Source: Thereva unica (taxonomy: Eukaryota > Arthropoda > Insecta > Diptera > Therevidae). Taken from it: a stretch of DNA of 64,000 nt. Position 1 is the first letter of the stretch. Each line of letters opens with the position of its first letter. Below, one piece after another: positions 1 to 12,599 of the stretch. The translations under genes were made by a program, and so were the position numbers. The stretch is taken from assembly GCA_949987705.1 (NCBI GenBank), contig OX465281.1, positions 240,023,143 to 240,087,142 of the forward strand, read 5' to 3'. Under the pieces are notes generated by a model. That model worked only from the letters and a program-made list of their open reading frames with translations. It was not told where the DNA came from and searched no databases.

Positions 1-2030
1 GCCGAAGAGTTTATCCAGCAATAAATTGCCGTGTTTGATGTTTGTGTAAGGATTGTGAATTCAGTTTTTATCCTTTTTTCTCTCGAGTCCACGATTTCAT
101 GGCAGGTGACACACCAGCAAGGGTTTACGGGCTACATAAGGAGAAAGGGCATTTCATAAAAGAGAATTATAGGCAAGGACCAAAGCCAAACGACAAACGA
201 TTTTTTTTTGGTCGCCCCCGCCCCTATATATACCATATAGGCCATATTGTCCTGCTGCTTAGAGAGCATCCGCAGGACTTACAGGACAAGAAGTAATTTC
301 GGTCAATTTCCAAAACATGGCAAAGCACTAGGCTGAATAAGAGCCAGCTCTGGCTACCAGGAGCAAACTATCCGTCCGTCCTGCCAGGACCCATAAAATG
401 TTCATCAGCTTGTGCTGATTTCAGTAAGTGCCTATACAAGGCCATTAATCCTTATTTTCAGGACTCGAGGTCCTTTCAGCCTCGATGAGCAACGAATTAT
501 TTGAGAGAGAGAAGTTTAAGTATATGCAAGTAGGGAATACGTTCATACATGGTGCAAGGATAATGTTTAACCAAAACTTTAATTTAATGTTGGAAAAAGT
601 TTCTGGAAGCTCTCCTTACTGGGCTCTTAGCTGCATGACTACATTCGCCTTGGAAAATGCATCTCAGAAAGTTTCGGTAAGAGGCATTCAGGATTTTCCC
701 AACTTCAGTTTTAGGTGCATAAAAGCCCAAACAGGAATTTCAACACATACATCCACATATATCAACATCTATATCCATATACATGTATATATAAGAAGCA
801 GGAAGTGGTGAAGGCAGTGAACCGTTCGTTATTCAGACGGGAAGTTCACCAGAAAGCCCCAGGATATTCCTTAAAAACTGACTCTTATCAAGCGAAAGGA
901 TATTGGGATTTCAATTTTTAATCCACTCAACGATTCCCATGAAAACTAAAGCAGCCCTTTCTCAACCCGTTTCTACCCGCCCATCAAAACCGAGATGTTC
1001 TCGGGACATGGAATCTAAGAAAGGCAGAGCACCATGGAACTAAGGAAGCTGGCACAAAAAAAGGAAGAAAGCTCCAGCAGAAACTTCCCTTTTCTTCGTC
1101 CTTAGTAATATTTTCGTGATATATTAAAGTTAAGCGCGTGTTTCCACGAAAAGGAGCAACAACTAAGCTTGCGATTATGTCTGCAGGTGTTTGTACGGAG
1201 TTTTTCATATTTAGGTTGGCTTTTTTTGAATATTTTACCCTCAAAAATTTATATTTTTTTTTAATATTTTAGTTTCACTCCCTTTTCACTCCCTTCTGTG
1301 TTTTTCATTTGGCGTTGTGGTGTAACAATCGCAACGTTACCACCAATGGGAAAAATCTATTTGCAGAATTCTGTGGAAAAATCCCTTTCATTCGGGCGGG
1401 GGCTCACTAGTCTCATCCAACGAAATGACGGTTTTCCCGTAGGCGTTTGCGGATTTTTGCTTGTCAAGCTGTCTGTGATGGCGACAGGTATACACCACCA
1501 GACTAAACGTTTTAGCTTATCAATCTGAAAATTTCTCGCACGTGGCCTTTTTATATGCCACTTTCTTTATTGGATTGATGAGTCATTTGTGTTAAGATTG
1601 GCCTGACAGTGGTTTACGTAAATTTTTTTGGGCCTTTTTTGTGGAGATTTTATAAAGGGAAAGTGAGTAGTGCCATAGGAATTTATTAACTTAGGGGAAA
1701 TTTTGTTTTGGCATTACATATAAATTCTGTACACATGAACACATAATGTCCAACATCTAGACAGAAAAAATTTTGCCCGTAATAGGCGTTAAGAAGGAAT
1801 TGTAGAGTGCAGTTGGCTGAAAGACCAGCTTGCGCCAGGTGTAGAATTGCAACCACCCCCACAGTATACACGATCCACACGCCCAGGAATGTTAGCCGCA
1901 TAGAACTTTATACTAAATCTAATTTTCAATTGAATAAAAGTAAGAAGTTATCGTAACAGAACGAGGCGTTAGCATTTTACAGGTTTTCTTTTTCAACAGC
2001 AAAGATCGAAGAATGGGACTTAAATATATT
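1..2030. other. No gene recognised; unique AT-rich sequence
   Basis: I see no recognisable protein family, RNA gene or terminal repeats here. The open frames are short and mutually overlapping, without domain motifs. A short TA/CA-rich low-complexity patch lies at about 740-800. The segment is probably intronic or intergenic host sequence. Confidence 0.6.
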
Positions 2031-2197
2031 GTGGCAGCGGTGGGATCCACCAATAAATTAATAAATTGAGGCCCAAAGAGTCTTAAGAATTGGTGGCAGC
2101 GGTGGGGTTTACCAAAATTTAATAGATTGAAGGCAAAATACGACTAGTTCCACTACAAGCGTTTCTTATAAAATGGTGGCAGCGGTGCGATCTACCA
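2031..2197 (+). repeat. Three tRNA-Leu-type primer-binding motifs in a row
   Basis: The motif TGGCAGCGGTGGGATC (or a close variant) occurs at about 2032-2047, 2093-2108 and 2176-2191. It is the complement of the 3' end of insect tRNA-Leu, as used for minus-strand priming by LTR retrotransposons. The third copy follows a GTTTCTTA-type stretch that also precedes the copy at 5861, which suggests a shared LTR end. No coding internal region remains nearby. I infer decayed LTR-element leaders, with spacing of about 60 and 83 bp between motifs. Confidence 0.55.
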
Positions 2198-2218
2198 ATT
2201 AATTAGTAACAATCCAAT

Positions 2219-2400
2219 GGCGCTACAGCCCAAACCGAGCCTTGGCGTCCTCTGAGGCATTTCTCCAAATTTGATGGTCTCTTCTATCATATCTCCAGTT
2301 CCGATTGTTGAACATTGCCTCTGCGTCAGCCATCACAGAGTCTATCTATCTCCTCCTGGGTCTGGCTGAGTCTTTCTCGAAATTTATACCACCATGAACC
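2219..2400 (-). pseudogene. LINE 3'-end fragment (ORF2 C-terminus, family with ARFGL ending)
   Basis: Read on the minus strand, this encodes a C-terminal tail containing NNRNWR, RDHQIWR and ending KARFGL followed by a stop. That is the pattern of the extreme C-terminus of RTE/Nimb-type LINE ORF2 proteins. A related tail is found on the plus strand at 45285-45420. No RT core is attached, so this is a 5'-truncated or decayed insertion. The clade is uncertain. Confidence 0.5.
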
Positions 2401-2820
2401 GTTTCTTTTTGCTATTGTCGACCAAAGTTAAACTGTTTTATCAACTACTTATAGCTTACGTTCGTCGATAGTTATATTTCTTCCCATTCTAAATCTGCCA
2501 GCTCTGGACTTCCTTTGCCGCTTCTTTTAATTCGACGTAAGTTTCTTTTGCTGCCAAAAAGGAACTTGCACGATATTCACGTAATTCAGATATGTAAGTT
2601 ATTGCATAGACTGTGCTACCTGATGGACTTCCCTAGACCGATATATTGCTAGGGCCAGGTTGAAGGGACCAGTGCATCCCCTTGTCTTAGACCTGCTACT
2701 ACTTCGAATTCTTTTGAGCCCTGTGCTCCAAGTCAAGTCGTGTTTAGTGACAAATCATGAATGAAAATGCCTAGAGTGGAAATGCTAAGTTGAGTGTAAA
2801 CTTCTGTACTTGAAGTACTG
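2401..2820. other. No gene recognised
   Basis: This spacer lies between two LINE fragments. It may include further decayed minus-strand LINE sequence upstream of the 2219-2400 tail, but I could not follow a reading frame through it. Confidence 0.4.
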
Positions 2821-4135
2821 ATTCCTATCCTATCAGAATATCAATCTGGTTTTAGAAAAAATTACTCATGTGAATCGGTAATAAATTATATAGTGAAAGA
2901 ATGGAAAACAGGAGGAAGCCAAACAAAAACGATTGCACTTTTTCTAGATTTCAAAAGGGCCTTTGAAACAATTGATCGAGACATATTACTTCAAAAACTG
3001 CAACTGTATGGTGTTCAAAATGAGGAACTAAAATGGTTCAAATCGTATTTGACAAGGAGATGGCAACAGACAAAAATAAATCGTTTTATGTCTAGCCCAC
3101 TTAATGTAGAAATGGGAGTCCCGCAAGGATCTATCCTAGGAGCACTGCTATTTATCTTGTACATAAATGATTTGCCGGAGGTGGTAACGAGGTGTAAAGT
3201 AGCAATGTACGCAGATGACACGTTAATTTACGCTCAAGGAAGTGGATATGAGGAGTGCAATCATAAGTTGATAAACGATATCAAAGATATAACAAAATGG
3301 TTAAAAATGAATAGATTGAAACTAAACGAAGGAAAAACTAAACTTATGGAAATAAATATGGAAAGTAATACGGAGGTAGAAATAAACGGTAAAAAAATAG
3401 AAAATGTTAAAAATATTAAGTACTTAGGAGTAATAATCGACTCCGATTTAAAATTCGATCAACATATTGACCATATTTGTAGAAAAATTGGCAAAAAGAT
3501 TGGTTTTTTTAAAAGGATCAGAAATAAAATGGATACCTTGACTGCACTTACCGTCTACAACACCGTGATAAAACCACACTTTGAATACTGTTCGTCAATA
3601 CTATTTACATGCTGTAATACGAGTAACGGAAAGACTTCAAAAACTACAAAACAAGGCAATGCGAAGCATCTTGAGATGCAATAGATTTACATCAGTCAGG
3701 GTCATGCTTAATACCCTCAAGTGGTTGAACGTGAAACAAAGGCTGGAGTTAAATACACTCATTGCTATTTTTAAGATAAAAAGAGGATTAGCCCCAGAAT
3801 ATCTGGTCAAGGAGATCAAATACGTGGGAGGTGTGCAACCGTACACTTTAAGAAATGCAAATGATTTCAGGATAAATTTAAATAGATCGGTACATACGCA
3901 AAACACAATATTTCATAAGGGTCTCAAATTATTTAATGAATTACCAATAGATGTTAAATATGAAACTAAATTCGGGATATTTAAAAAGAAATGTATTGAA
4001 TATGTGAAAGGAAACGTATAAATAAAAAACTGCAACTAGTTAAGCTAGCTATAAGTTTGTTATATATGTTGATGTATTAGAGTATTATAAAAAATACTAA
4101 TAAAAAAATGCTAAAAAAAAAAAAAATAAAAAAGA
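2821..4135 (+). pseudogene. 5'-truncated CR1/Jockey-group LINE, RT C-terminal two thirds with poly(A) tail
   Basis: The reading frame opens without a start codon at 2821 (EYQSGFRKNYSCES) and continues through the RT core: FLDFKRAFETIDR, GVPQGSILGALLFILYINDL and the catalytic YADDT. It breaks at about 3615, where the frame moves from 1 to 2, and resumes as ERLQKLQNKAMRSILRCNR to a stop at 4021 (ending EYVKGNV). An A-rich tail follows at about 4085-4135. The endonuclease and the first RT motifs are absent, so this is a typical 5'-truncated LINE copy carrying one frameshift. The structure around YADDT and the RLQKLQNKA tail fit the CR1/L2/Jockey group; the exact clade is not certain. It is dead as an enzyme gene. 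Confidence 0.88.
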
Positions 4136-4699
4136 TTCATCACTGAAATGTCACTTTCTTCAACCCAAATGACGTGACGACAAGGAAAAGAACGGTGAAT
4201 CGAATTGACCCGTATGAGGTTTAGAATCGACGACATCCAATACTACATATGTATATTGAATCCCAGAAAGAAAACTCTTTATCTAATTTATTAGAACTTA
4301 ATCGATACGAATAACTTGGATTTTAGTTAAAGATTCAATACTCAGCCACAAGCGATAGATTCTTTGGTTGAGGTACTCTGTCGGACCCATGATAAAATCG
4401 CCAATAGATCAAGTATTTTTGATCAAAAGTCGTACCGCTTTGATTGGAATCAAGATAAGTTTGGATGCCTTAAGTTTTTATTGATTATCTTGGTAATCTT
4501 CTTCACATTACACTGAAATATCAATGTGACGATCAAACAGACATAAAGAGCAGCAAAAACTTACTAATCTTTCATTAAAAATCAGGTTTAGAAAAAGTTG
4601 GACTACTCGTGTAAACAAACGAAAATTGTACAGCAACATTCCACATTAACTTGTGTACGAAGTTGTTGCCAGGCAATTTCGGGCTAGTTTCTTATGTTA
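4136..4699. other. No gene recognised
   Basis: AT-rich spacer between two LINE remnants. I see no open frame with recognisable motifs and no terminal repeats. Confidence 0.5.
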
Positions 4700-5602
4700 C
4701 TATTAATTGCAGATACACAGAAGGTGAGTTAGATGGTGCTGAAGTAGATTGCAGATGGTTTTGTTTGATCGATAAGTGCGATACTGAAGGCCTGCCAGAC
4801 AATGAACTGAGAACCTACACAAGAATATAGTATTGGAATTTTTCTAGACATCCAAGCCTCTACAAAAACTCTGGATTCAGGTAATGATGCGCTCGAAGCT
4901 AGTGAAGCCATGTAGAGCTGAACTAAATAGGCTAGGTAGAAAGCATAACGTGACTCCCGCTTGGGTTCCCGTTCTAGGAACATAGATGGGAACGAGAAAG
5001 CCATCTATCTAGCAAAGCAGGGTATCTCTTCGGAGTCAACCAAGCTATGTGACTACCACCTGTTACTAGTCAGCGAAAAGTGGAGAGCACTGGAGACCTG
5101 CATTATCTTGGCTGATATATAACAAAAAGAAACAATGAGCCTCTTTAATAGATATTGCCAGAATCATGGAAATCATCATTGGCCCATAGGAGACCACGCT
5201 GCCAAGTTGGGCATTCCGTTCAACGGCTTTAGCTGCGGGGATACGAAAGAGAGAGGAACACTTGTTCGCTTCATGCCCGGATTTAGCTAAAGCCTGGCAG
5301 CACCCGCTAGGCAGTTAAATTTTGGAAGATTTAAAAGAGATCTCTAGACGAGAGAATAGATCACTCATAAGCTTTCTAGAATGGCTTTAGACATCCGGTT
5401 ATACTCTACCAAACAACCAACGAGCACAAGGTACACAAGTTCCAGCAACAGCGCTAAGCGTTACTTGGGTCTGTGGTCGCACTGGATAGAGCCCTTCACC
5501 TACCTATCCAGGCGGTGGTTATGGGACGGCTCCGCTAGTACTCAAGATCAAATTTACGATCATGTAGAGAAGGTGTGGCATAAACCTGGTTTGCAGTATT
5601 GA
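4700..5602 (+). pseudogene. Degenerate I/LOA-like LINE: RNase H and C-terminal zinc-finger region
   Basis: Pieces of an RNase H domain can be read across frame breaks: LDSGNDA, then ELNRLGRKHNVTLAWVPG around 4920-4970, and GNEKA plus YLAKQG around 4990-5020. The region after RNase H follows at 5160-5300, with WPIGDHAAKLGIPFNGF and SCGDTKER, which correspond to the C-terminal Cys/His domain of RNase-H-carrying LINEs of the I/LOA/R1 group. Several stops and shifts interrupt it. Similar remnants lie at 10306-12215 and 56690-57600. No RT core is visible upstream. Confidence 0.65.
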
Positions 5603-5860
5603 AAATATTTCAGAAGTGAGAATACATGAAGGTGAAGATTTTAACTTTTTTTCGTGAATCAAGATACGAGTATCCTGATTTTTCCCTTAAGACACTCCAG
5701 GGTTCAGTTTAAGCACCATAATTGCTGGGTTCCAAAGGTATAAAAAGCCCCATACGACCAAGTCTAAGTTAATCTGGCAATCTCAATGAGTCGTCTATGT
5801 GCTACATATTCTCAAAGGAAAAAATACAAATAGTTTGACTTCAAGGGTTTCTTAAAAAAA

Positions 5861-5880
5861 TGGTGGCAGCGGTGGGATCC
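5861..5880 (+). promoter_or_regulatory. tRNA-Leu-type primer-binding motif (LTR-element relic)
   Basis: TGGTGGCAGCGGTGGGATCC is complementary to the 3' end of tRNA-Leu and follows a TTTCTTAAAAAAA stretch like the one before the third motif at 2174. It probably marks the junction of a decayed 5' LTR (to the left) with its internal region. No matching 3' LTR was identified. Confidence 0.5.
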
Positions 5881-6148
5881 ACTAAAAAAATTAGCGCGAG
5901 CTGGTCTGAACCGACAAGCCATAAAGTAGTAGACATTGATAAATCGGAAACAAAGAGCCTAGGTAGCAAATTGAAAGAAAACAATTAGCCCCAACCACTT
6001 GGCGTTCATATAATACTTAACAGTTCTCCTAGGAGCTTGAATAGTTGGGGTAGTAGATTGGTTAGTGCTGACTTGGTAGTGATGCGAGTTGCCGAAGTCA
6101 TATAAACTTCCACAGAGTACCGCGTTGAATGACAAATAAGGACGGGAT

Positions 6149-7544
6149 GGTGATCTACAATCCTCCTGCGGGAGAGCGTTAAAAAGCGGGAATTTGCTGG
6201 AAACCTACAAGACTTATTAAAACAGCAAATCGTTTCTGACGACACAAATATTGAAGAATTGTGGAGTACGACGAAGGGCGCGATATTGACGGCTGCGGAA
6301 ATGAGCATCGGTTATGTCCAAAGAAACCAGCAACACTGGATCTCGGACACAACCTGGCAAAAAATAGAACGCAGAAGGGCCCTCAAAAATAACGTAAACT
6401 CTACAAACGACCCGGAAAGACGTCACCAATTAGAACGGGAATACTCCCAATTACATCGGGAGGTTAAGAGAAGTGTCCGGCGTGATAAAAGGCAGCAGAT
6501 AAATGAGCTCGCAGAAAAAGCGGAAAACGCGGCAAACACTGGCAACAGTAAGGTGCTGTACCAAATCACTAAACAGCTCTCGGGAAAGCACTCTACTAAA
6601 AAGCATGCCGTTAAGAGTGCGGATGGAAGGCTGCTGTGCAGCGACGAGGAGCAACTCCAAAGATGGAGAGATCACTTCTTCGCCGCCCTGAATGGTACAC
6701 TTACACAGGAACCTCAGGAAAACAACAACAATGCACAGCCAATAAGAATCTCCACTCGGGCCCCATCCAAGGCGGAAATAGTAACCGCAATTCATGCGAT
6801 GGCCAATGGTAAAGCAGCAGGAAAAGATGGCATCCCGCCAGAATTGTTGAAAGCCGACTCAAGCCTCATAGCAGATGCACTTCAGCCAATCCTAGAAATA
6901 GCATGGAACACCTGTACCTTTCCGGAGGATTGGACGGAAGGTATCATAGTCAAAATACCAAAAAAGGGGGACCTAACAATATGCGACAACTGGAGAGGCA
7001 TCTTTTTACTATCTGTTTACAGTGGGCAAAATTTTGTCCCATATATTACTATCTAGGATAAGTGAGGCAGTAGACCGAACGCTTAGGAGGCAGCAGGCCG
7101 GATTCAGGAAGGGCCGCTCATGTAAAGTCACCCAATTCATCACAGGGCGCCTACAAGTCTTCATCAACAGATGCCTTCGTCGTATCCTAAAAATCCGCTG
7201 GCAAGATAGAATTTCAAACGAAGAACTATGGCGCCGTGCCGGCCAAGAAAGGATAGACGACCAAATCAGGCGAAGGAAATGGAATTGGGTTGGCCACACT
7301 TTGCGAAAACGAAAATCTAGCCAAACAGGCCCTTGACTGGAATCCGCAAGGTTCCCGTCGAGTAGGAAGACCTAGAACAACGTGGAGGAGAACCCTACTA
7401 GAAGAAGCCGCAACAACTGGGAGATCCTGGTCGGAGCTAAGAGCTGTCGCGCAAAACAGAGTCCGCTGGAGAGCAACTGTTTCCGCCCTATGTCCCATGA
7501 GGGATTAAAGGAGTTTAAAGAAGAAGAAGAAGGTGATCTACAAT
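6149..7544 (+). mobile_element. LINE family A copy with internal deletion, flanked by 13-bp target duplication
   Basis: The insertion occupies 6162-7531 and is bracketed by exact copies of GGTGATCTACAAT at 6149-6161 and 7532-7544. It ends in a short (GAA)n tail, as expected for RTE/Nimb-type LINEs rather than poly(A) LINEs. The copy is 5'-truncated within the endonuclease-RT linker and has lost the RT core. Sequence shared with the 55500-56377 copy resumes exactly at AAAGTCACC (7126), next to a shared CATG, which suggests microhomology-mediated deletion or template switching. The intact target duplication implies a fairly recent insertion. Confidence 0.85.
6162..7508 (+). pseudogene. LINE family A ORF2 remnant: linker, RT motifs 0-2, C-terminal domain
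   Basis: Frame 1 (from upstream of 6259 to about 7010) encodes the basic linker (ERRHQLEREYSQLHREVKR) and the start of the RT: GKAAGKDGIPPELLKA, then WTEGIIVKIPKKGD and CDNWRGI. After a frame shift at about 7010, GKILSHILLSRISEAVDR and QQAGFRKGRSC continue the RT. Then an internal deletion joins directly to the C-terminal part VTQFITGRLQVFINRCLRR and RKWNWVGHTLR. A second shift leads to LAKQALDWNPQGSRRVGRP, ending ALCPMRD at 7508. The catalytic YADD box is missing, so no active RT can be made. The family resembles RTE/Nimb-like APE LINEs; the clade is not resolved. Confidence 0.85.
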
Positions 7545-10300
7545 ATCAAGGACTCCCATTATATTATGTTCAATTTGCTGCATGTGTCTTAGAATGATGT
7601 TTTAACTTTCTTGGTGGAATCAAAGAGATGCTCTCGCGATACACCTGTAGATAGGCGACTTCTTTAGAGAGAGATACGAAGGATTGATAGCTAGGCCGGA
7701 GAAGGGGAGAGGCAAAGGACTGTATCATTGAATGGACTCGTAAGGCTATACCAGAAAAATTTTCTTAGTTATTTTTTGTGACTACTTGGTGTCATCAGAA
7801 TGCATATGAACGTACTCGAGATAGAAAATATATCCGTTGATCCAGGTGGCTCACTTCTTTGCCGAACGTCCTTTATTTTCTACCAATTTAATAATTGTAA
7901 AAATATGTAATATTTGGGCGTGTTTGTAACATAATTTGTCAAAGTAAAAATCCAATAAACTTAATTTACTAAATTACATTCACAACCGAGTGTTTAGTCT
8001 TTCATGCAATAAATTCAATGAATATCATTTATATCAAACACGAATGCGAAATTTTCAACGAATCTCATAAGCCTATAAATATACATATATACATTTTATT
8101 ATTAATTTAATTTAATTTTGATTAAATAAATTCAGTTAAAAGAGGAAATTAAAATAATCGAGTGAAAGAGAGTGTAAAAATTTATTAAAACCGAACTATT
8201 TAGGGAAATTACCAAGTTTGCATGAATAAATAATTCCTTGTGAATCGTTACTAATATATGGAAATATTCTGTTCCAGTTCCATTTGTCCATAATTTTTCT
8301 GGTATGTGATTTTAAACATTAAAATAAAAATATATGTTTAAAATTTCCATGAATGTAATTTAAATTTTTAAATATAGTGAAGGGTTTTTTGTTTGTTTCT
8401 GTTCTGTTGTCATCCCTTAAAGAGTTTTGTGTAAAATCTCCTAAACGTTCGTTATAATATTATATTTATGTACATCGGCATTATTTGTGGCACATTCGTA
8501 TTCATATTATCTTAAAGCCTTGATGGTAGAGACAGTCTATCTATTTATCTATCTATGGTCCCCATCTCAGGATCCCTTAGCATACTGAAAATTTGAAGAG
8601 TATAGAGATAAAGCATGGATTAAATGTATTCAGTTTCGCCAGACATCATTAATAATTTAATCCGAAAATGAACATTAAAATTAATATTTACACTTTACCA
8701 GGATAAATTTTATCCACGTTCTCTCGTCTCATCCTGATGTCCCTATGTCTTTTATCCTTTGCTAAGAGGCAAAATCTCCTTACCATCCCCCAATTTTCCT
8801 ATTCCTGTTTTCAGAGCTCGTTTTCCATAGAAGTGCTGTTCACCATTTTCTATGTAAAAGTTATTAAAATGTGCAGGAGAATGAGGCGAGCCTGGCTTGT
8901 GTACAAGTTTTCAAGGCTCTCCGTAGCTACAAACCATTCCCAAAAAGGATTGAGCTCTATTCGCCGTAAAGAGGAGCATATAGCCGGCAACAGAATGAGA
9001 GCAGCGCTGCTATACTCGTGCCGCCGACACTACTCTACCGAAACTTTCACATTCATAAATTCTGGAAACACATTGCCAAACAGGATCTCGAAAACTGCTT
9101 AAGTGAATAATTAAAACGTTTTCGTACGATGTTGCCATATTATTAAAAATTCAACCAAAAAGTCCTGTCGTCTTCGTCCTGAATTTACTACTACTGTCGT
9201 TTGTTCCCTACAGCACCCTACACCACCAACCCATCCATACCCAACCCCATCCATACCCAATTCACCCGCTATTATGTTAGGCATATTTCCAAATGGTCTT
9301 GAAGAACAATGAACAAGGACTTTTTCCCCCGTATCCTTATTCCAGAGCAAATAAAAGGTAAGGCTGGAGGGATTTACTATATAAGATCAATTGGCAAGGA
9401 TCGAAGGTCCTTGTTAAAAGTTTTTCCATCAGGTCTCCTATTTCAGAATTTATTTCTAACTGAAAATCAATTTGACGATGGTATGTAGAAACACAATTTT
9501 CGGACGGATGGTAGAGTCGTGGAGTTGGGGTTAGGATGTTCAAGACGACGGCGAGGTCAAAACGAACGAAAAGATGATGTTGCTGGGTACGAAGCGAACA
9601 GGATAACATGACAAATTTCAATTTTTCATAGATGAGCAAACTTGTTATCCTTGTGTAAATATCATGTTTATTGCAATATTGGGGAGGAAATACACACACA
9701 TATACAAACATATCGAGGAAAGGGATTAAATTGCATTTCTTCCTTTTATTGCTGCTCTTGACTTTTGTATTTTATTTATTTTTTTTCGAGTTTTGTCATG
9801 GGATTATTTTTTTTGTTCTTCTTGAATGAGGCTTAAATGTTAAATTGAATACAAACACGAAAGTTTTTTTTTGCTTTTAGAGATTATTTTGGATTTTTAT
9901 TGAAGTCCTTCTAGGATATTTCACAAAAAGTTTTACCAGCATCATTATTTAGGCAAAAGCTTAAGTAACATAAGTGATGTTCTTTTGTAAATAATGGATG
10001 ACAATTAGATTTGAAAGGAAAATGGTTTCTTAGTTTTGGAGGTAGGTGGATCAACAAAGTTTTCTCTTGATTAATTGCAAATCTGGGATATAATACAATG
10101 AACTATCTCTGTAAGCCAATCACCTGCACGATAGTATCTATCGATTATAGAAACTGAAGCACAGCCTCGGAACCTCCGAGTAAAAATAAAAAATTGGCTC
10201 ACAGCGGGCGAACCATGGCCGCTTGGCTTTTTAAGGGGCATATGATGACCGTAGAACTTTTAAGCAATTTTATTCGGAGCATATACGGCCTCACGACGGC
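7545..10300. other. No gene recognised; AT-rich host-like sequence with a short CTAT microsatellite
   Basis: This long stretch is mostly AT-rich, with a small (CTAT)n tract near 8537-8560. A 121-codon open frame at 8737-9102 has no motif I recognise, and the open frames at 9111-9711 show no domain. I see no terminal inverted repeats or RNA genes. It is probably intron or intergenic sequence. Confidence 0.5.
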
Positions 10301-10305
10301 CAAAC

Positions 10306-12215
10306 TTGACCAAAAGATTTATATGGCCAGGAACTAAACTATATACATTTGAATTGGACAAAATGGAGCTTGACAAACCCAGGTTTTATCAAATTCTTCC
10401 ACTGCCAGAGGAAATGCTTTCAAGAAGTACTGGCAAAAGGCCTTTCCAAGGACATGGCCCTGGAAAAAGCTTTAATAAAGCTGGGGGTTTTTTTTAGAAA
10501 CCTGAGCTGAACACTCCGGACACTCCGAAACGTTCAGGACTGAAAAGGACCAAGTCGGCCAAGGGGCCCACTCGCTTCACCTTGGGCCAGGTGGTAAGCA
10601 GTGTTAATTCTTAAGGATAAAGATCCTTCAAAGAAGCAGCCACAAGGGCAGGGTTCGCCGTGCGACGCTCAGACTATATGGTCAGAAATGGCACTTGCCA
10701 ATGCTTCTGTTGTCACCGAGGACTGCAGTAATGCCGTTACCTTGGCCATAGGGCGATCTGACGGCGGAGCAGGGGCAAATAAGTAGCTCCCTCCATCAAG
10801 AAGACCAGGCTTGTCAGACGCTCTTAGCGAAAAAATAAGCACCATAAGGGCACTCCAAGTAAACTTGCACCCTGTGCATGATTTTCGCCGAGAGGGTAAC
10901 CGATGGCAAAATCAGAGGACTTACCACCGGTTCAAGTAAGTGGGGTTTTTTTGAGTCGCTCAGGATTAAAATTATCAGTATTTGTGTGAGAGTCGGAGGT
11001 TGGTTTTTTTGGGGGCCCAGCTACAGGCTTTCATAACCGGCAACAGAGTTGTCAAGGTTATTTCAGGCACCCTCGCGTTACGATCCAACCGCTTCCATCC
11101 CAAAACTACGGCGACAGAATGCTGATTTCAGCAATTAGACAATTAGACTTCTTCGCTTAGTGTGCCTATACGTGGCCACAGGAGAGATTGTTGTAAAGTG
11201 GCAAGACAAGAAAAAAAGGAATATTATCAGAATGGGATAAGTGGAAGTCCTTATCAGTCAAGCAAGATTTAAAGCAGGGCAGGTTAGCACCCATGCCATT
11301 TAATCTTTACCTAGAAGCAGTAATTCGCAAAATCGCGAACGCAACCCTGCCTTACAAATCAGAACAGTTGGAAGGATATTCCATTATAAGGTGTCATTTC
11401 AACAAGAAATGAAATGAGTGATTAAGACATGCATTCCGATCTTCGTACTAAATCCTTATTTTTTACGACAGTTTTATTTATTACTAACAATGTATTCAAA
11501 TCCAAGCCCAGGAGCCAAGTAAATTCTGTTATCAGATAGTCAAACGGCCATCAAGGCATTAGGCTCGTCCAGTATAACATTTAAGCTGGCAGACTGCCTA
11601 GATGGTAGGTACAGGGCCACTTTACAGTGGATACCGATTACCAGGAGCATCGAGGGCAACGAGAAGGCAGATGAATTCGGTAGGCTGGTGCAAACTCTTG
11701 CAGGTACACCGGTGGAAAATGTGCAGAACCCTCTATGCGTGCTGAAGAGAGACATTTCCATGAACTTTCTCTCAGTAGATGGCACAGGATGGAGGAGCCT
11801 ATCGTCATGTAACAAGTCTAAGAAGATTTGCCCTTGCTATAACAAACAAAGATTACGAGACCTCTTGGTGATGCAACGCAAGGGTACTGATAGACTCGTG
11901 TTAATAATAAAGCGACATGGGAAAATTGGGCAACATGAAGCCAGATTGAGAATTCCGCAAATAATACTTACTCGTATCTGCAGAGACAAACAGGCCAATG
12001 AGAAAACCGAACTCTATCTTTCTCTTCGAATGTCCAACTCTGGCCAATATCAGACATCGTGTATTTGGAAGGCTCTTTTTAAACGATTTGGGGGATATAT
12101 CGAAACTTAAAATAGGAGATTCGATCCGGTAGCCAAATTTGACGGGATGGATCTAAATCGCTAGCTTACTCCTGCTTTCACGCCAAAGTTTTTAACGAGT
12201 GCGGCTACAAAACGG
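10306..12215 (+). pseudogene. Degenerate I/LOA-like LINE: ORF1 scrap, RT scrap, RNase H, C-terminal domain
   Basis: An ORF1-like basic segment (TPDTPKRSGLKRTKS, FTLGQVVSS) lies at about 10500-10600. A short RT piece with LAPMPFNLYLEAVIRKI follows at about 11280-11340. The RNase H region comes next, with LSDSQTAIKALGSSSITFKL at 11530-11590, TLQWIP and IEGNEKADEFGRL up to about 11690. A zinc-finger-type tail ending VFGRLF..DLGDISKLKIG is readable to about 12125 with frame shifts. Large internal deletions separate the pieces. Order and motifs fit an RNase-H-bearing LINE related to those at 4700-5602 and 56690-57600. It is non-functional. Confidence 0.65.
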
Positions 12216-12599
12216 CGAACCTTATTGTGTCCCAGCCTACGACCTGGACGGGACTGCCGATCCTACCTATCTATAATACGCATCGCTACTACAAGTCAGA
12301 AATTTCAAAAACGTTCGCGTTTGAAATAGAAGAAAACTACTGTTCTATCAAGACGCTCATCTGCTGCTGTTTTTTTTATGTGAAAGACTAGAGAGTCTCA
12401 GGAAAGGTCCTTTATACTGTGTCGACAATCTATTTTCTTCATATAGAGTGCAATGTCAAACAGCAGCTCTAGTCGAGAAGGAAGGAACTGCCACAACCTA
12501 CCCGCGATATTTTGTAGTCCACCTACTCGCAACCATTATTGTCGCGACTTTGATATCGGCGCATCGAGGAACAACTCGGAGTGTTATACCTCCTGAAAT
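12216..12599. other. No gene recognised
   Basis: Spacer between the LINE remnant and a SINE-like element. Nothing identifiable. Confidence 0.4.

Noticed and set aside
2810..4145. GATTC as target duplication of the CR1/Jockey-like copy
   Set aside because: Five bases at about 2819 and 4135 match but could be chance, and the left boundary is not fixed.
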